IMG/VR virus record: IMGVR_UViG_3300025138_000269
Span: 1 to 27,439 of that record
Strand: one strand, 5' to 3'
DNA length: 27,439 bases
Origin: a virus
In this document: piece after piece, positions 27,438 through 27,439 of the stretch
How the letters are laid out: each line of letters opens with the position of its first letter
How positions within the stretch are numbered: the first letter of the stretch is position 1
Program-made: the position numbers and the translations under genes
Notes under the pieces: model-generated
Databases searched by the model: none
The model's input: the letters and a program-made list of their open reading frames with translations, nothing else
What the model was told of the DNA's origin: nothing

Positions 27438-27439
27438 TA

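Noticed and set aside
1-27439. tRNA genes, CRISPR arrays, insertion sequences, integrase or att-like repeats
   Set aside because: I looked for cloverleaf-like GC-rich stretches, regular repeats, transposase motifs and tyrosine or serine recombinase motifs and saw none.

Overview
The window is part of the genome of a small, AT-rich tailed phage. Its gene set is a headful- or cos-packaged podovirus-like virion module: small and large terminase, a 743-residue portal, scaffold, an SU10-type capsid protein, glycine-rich ejection-type proteins and short tail fibres. With it goes a recombination-centred early region that has no DNA polymerase, primase or helicase. The strong AT bias, the chains of tiny lysine-rich proteins and the 'KVDTIQDTAGN' tail-fibre start are typical of marine phages. 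The layout most resembles the small pelagiphages that infect SAR11 bacteria (HTVC010P-like). This host assignment is inference from gene content, not a search result.

Layout. Late genes lie on the minus strand in two blocks: 28-7542 (right to left: winged-helix protein, a small protein, terS, a structured non-coding gap, terL, portal, a 98-residue protein overlapping the portal, scaffold, capsid) and 15774-27437 (right to left: two tail fibres, a probable tail chaperone, a virion protein, a GNAT-like protein, four Gly-rich ejection/internal proteins, a resolvase-like nuclease, small membrane proteins, a holin-like protein, an M15 endolysin, then a chain of tiny basic proteins). On a circular map these two blocks would join through the window ends. 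The usual nozzle and tail-tube genes are missing and probably lie just outside. Early genes lie on the plus strand, 7711-15741. They hold zinc-ribbon and small unknown proteins, a PD-(D/E)XK-like nuclease, a PP-loop (PAPS-reductase-like) protein, a 2OG-Fe(II) oxygenase-like protein, an annealing protein (ERF/Rad52-like) followed by an SSB-like protein, a MazG-like small protein, LexA-type and XRE-type DNA-binding proteins and a RecB/Cas4-like exonuclease that seems split between two distant genes. The two arms diverge at 7543-7710, where a strong promoter carries a perfect 8+8 bp inverted repeat between its -35 and -10 boxes. They converge at a hairpin at 15749-15776.

The most striking element is an apparently complete type II hammerhead self-cleaving ribozyme on the plus strand at 8485-8539, between two early genes. 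All three stems and the whole conserved core can be read: GACC-GAA, a 7-bp stem III, the cleavage C, a 6-bp stem I, CUGAUGA and GGUC. It begins on the last base of the upstream stop codon. It would cut the early mRNA so that the upstream RNA ends in a GC-rich hairpin and the downstream RNA begins with a hairpin, suggesting ribozyme-based mRNA processing in a lytic marine phage.

Other points of interest are a likely operator network (TTGTATAA half-sites at 7621, 7653/7664 and 11641, and a near match at 14264 in front of the XRE gene), a terminator that seems to separate terS from terL, nested inverted repeats beside terS, ATGA-coupled micro-genes down to 20-22 residues, and a cassette of a nuclease, a PP-loop protein and an oxygenase that may act on nucleic acids.
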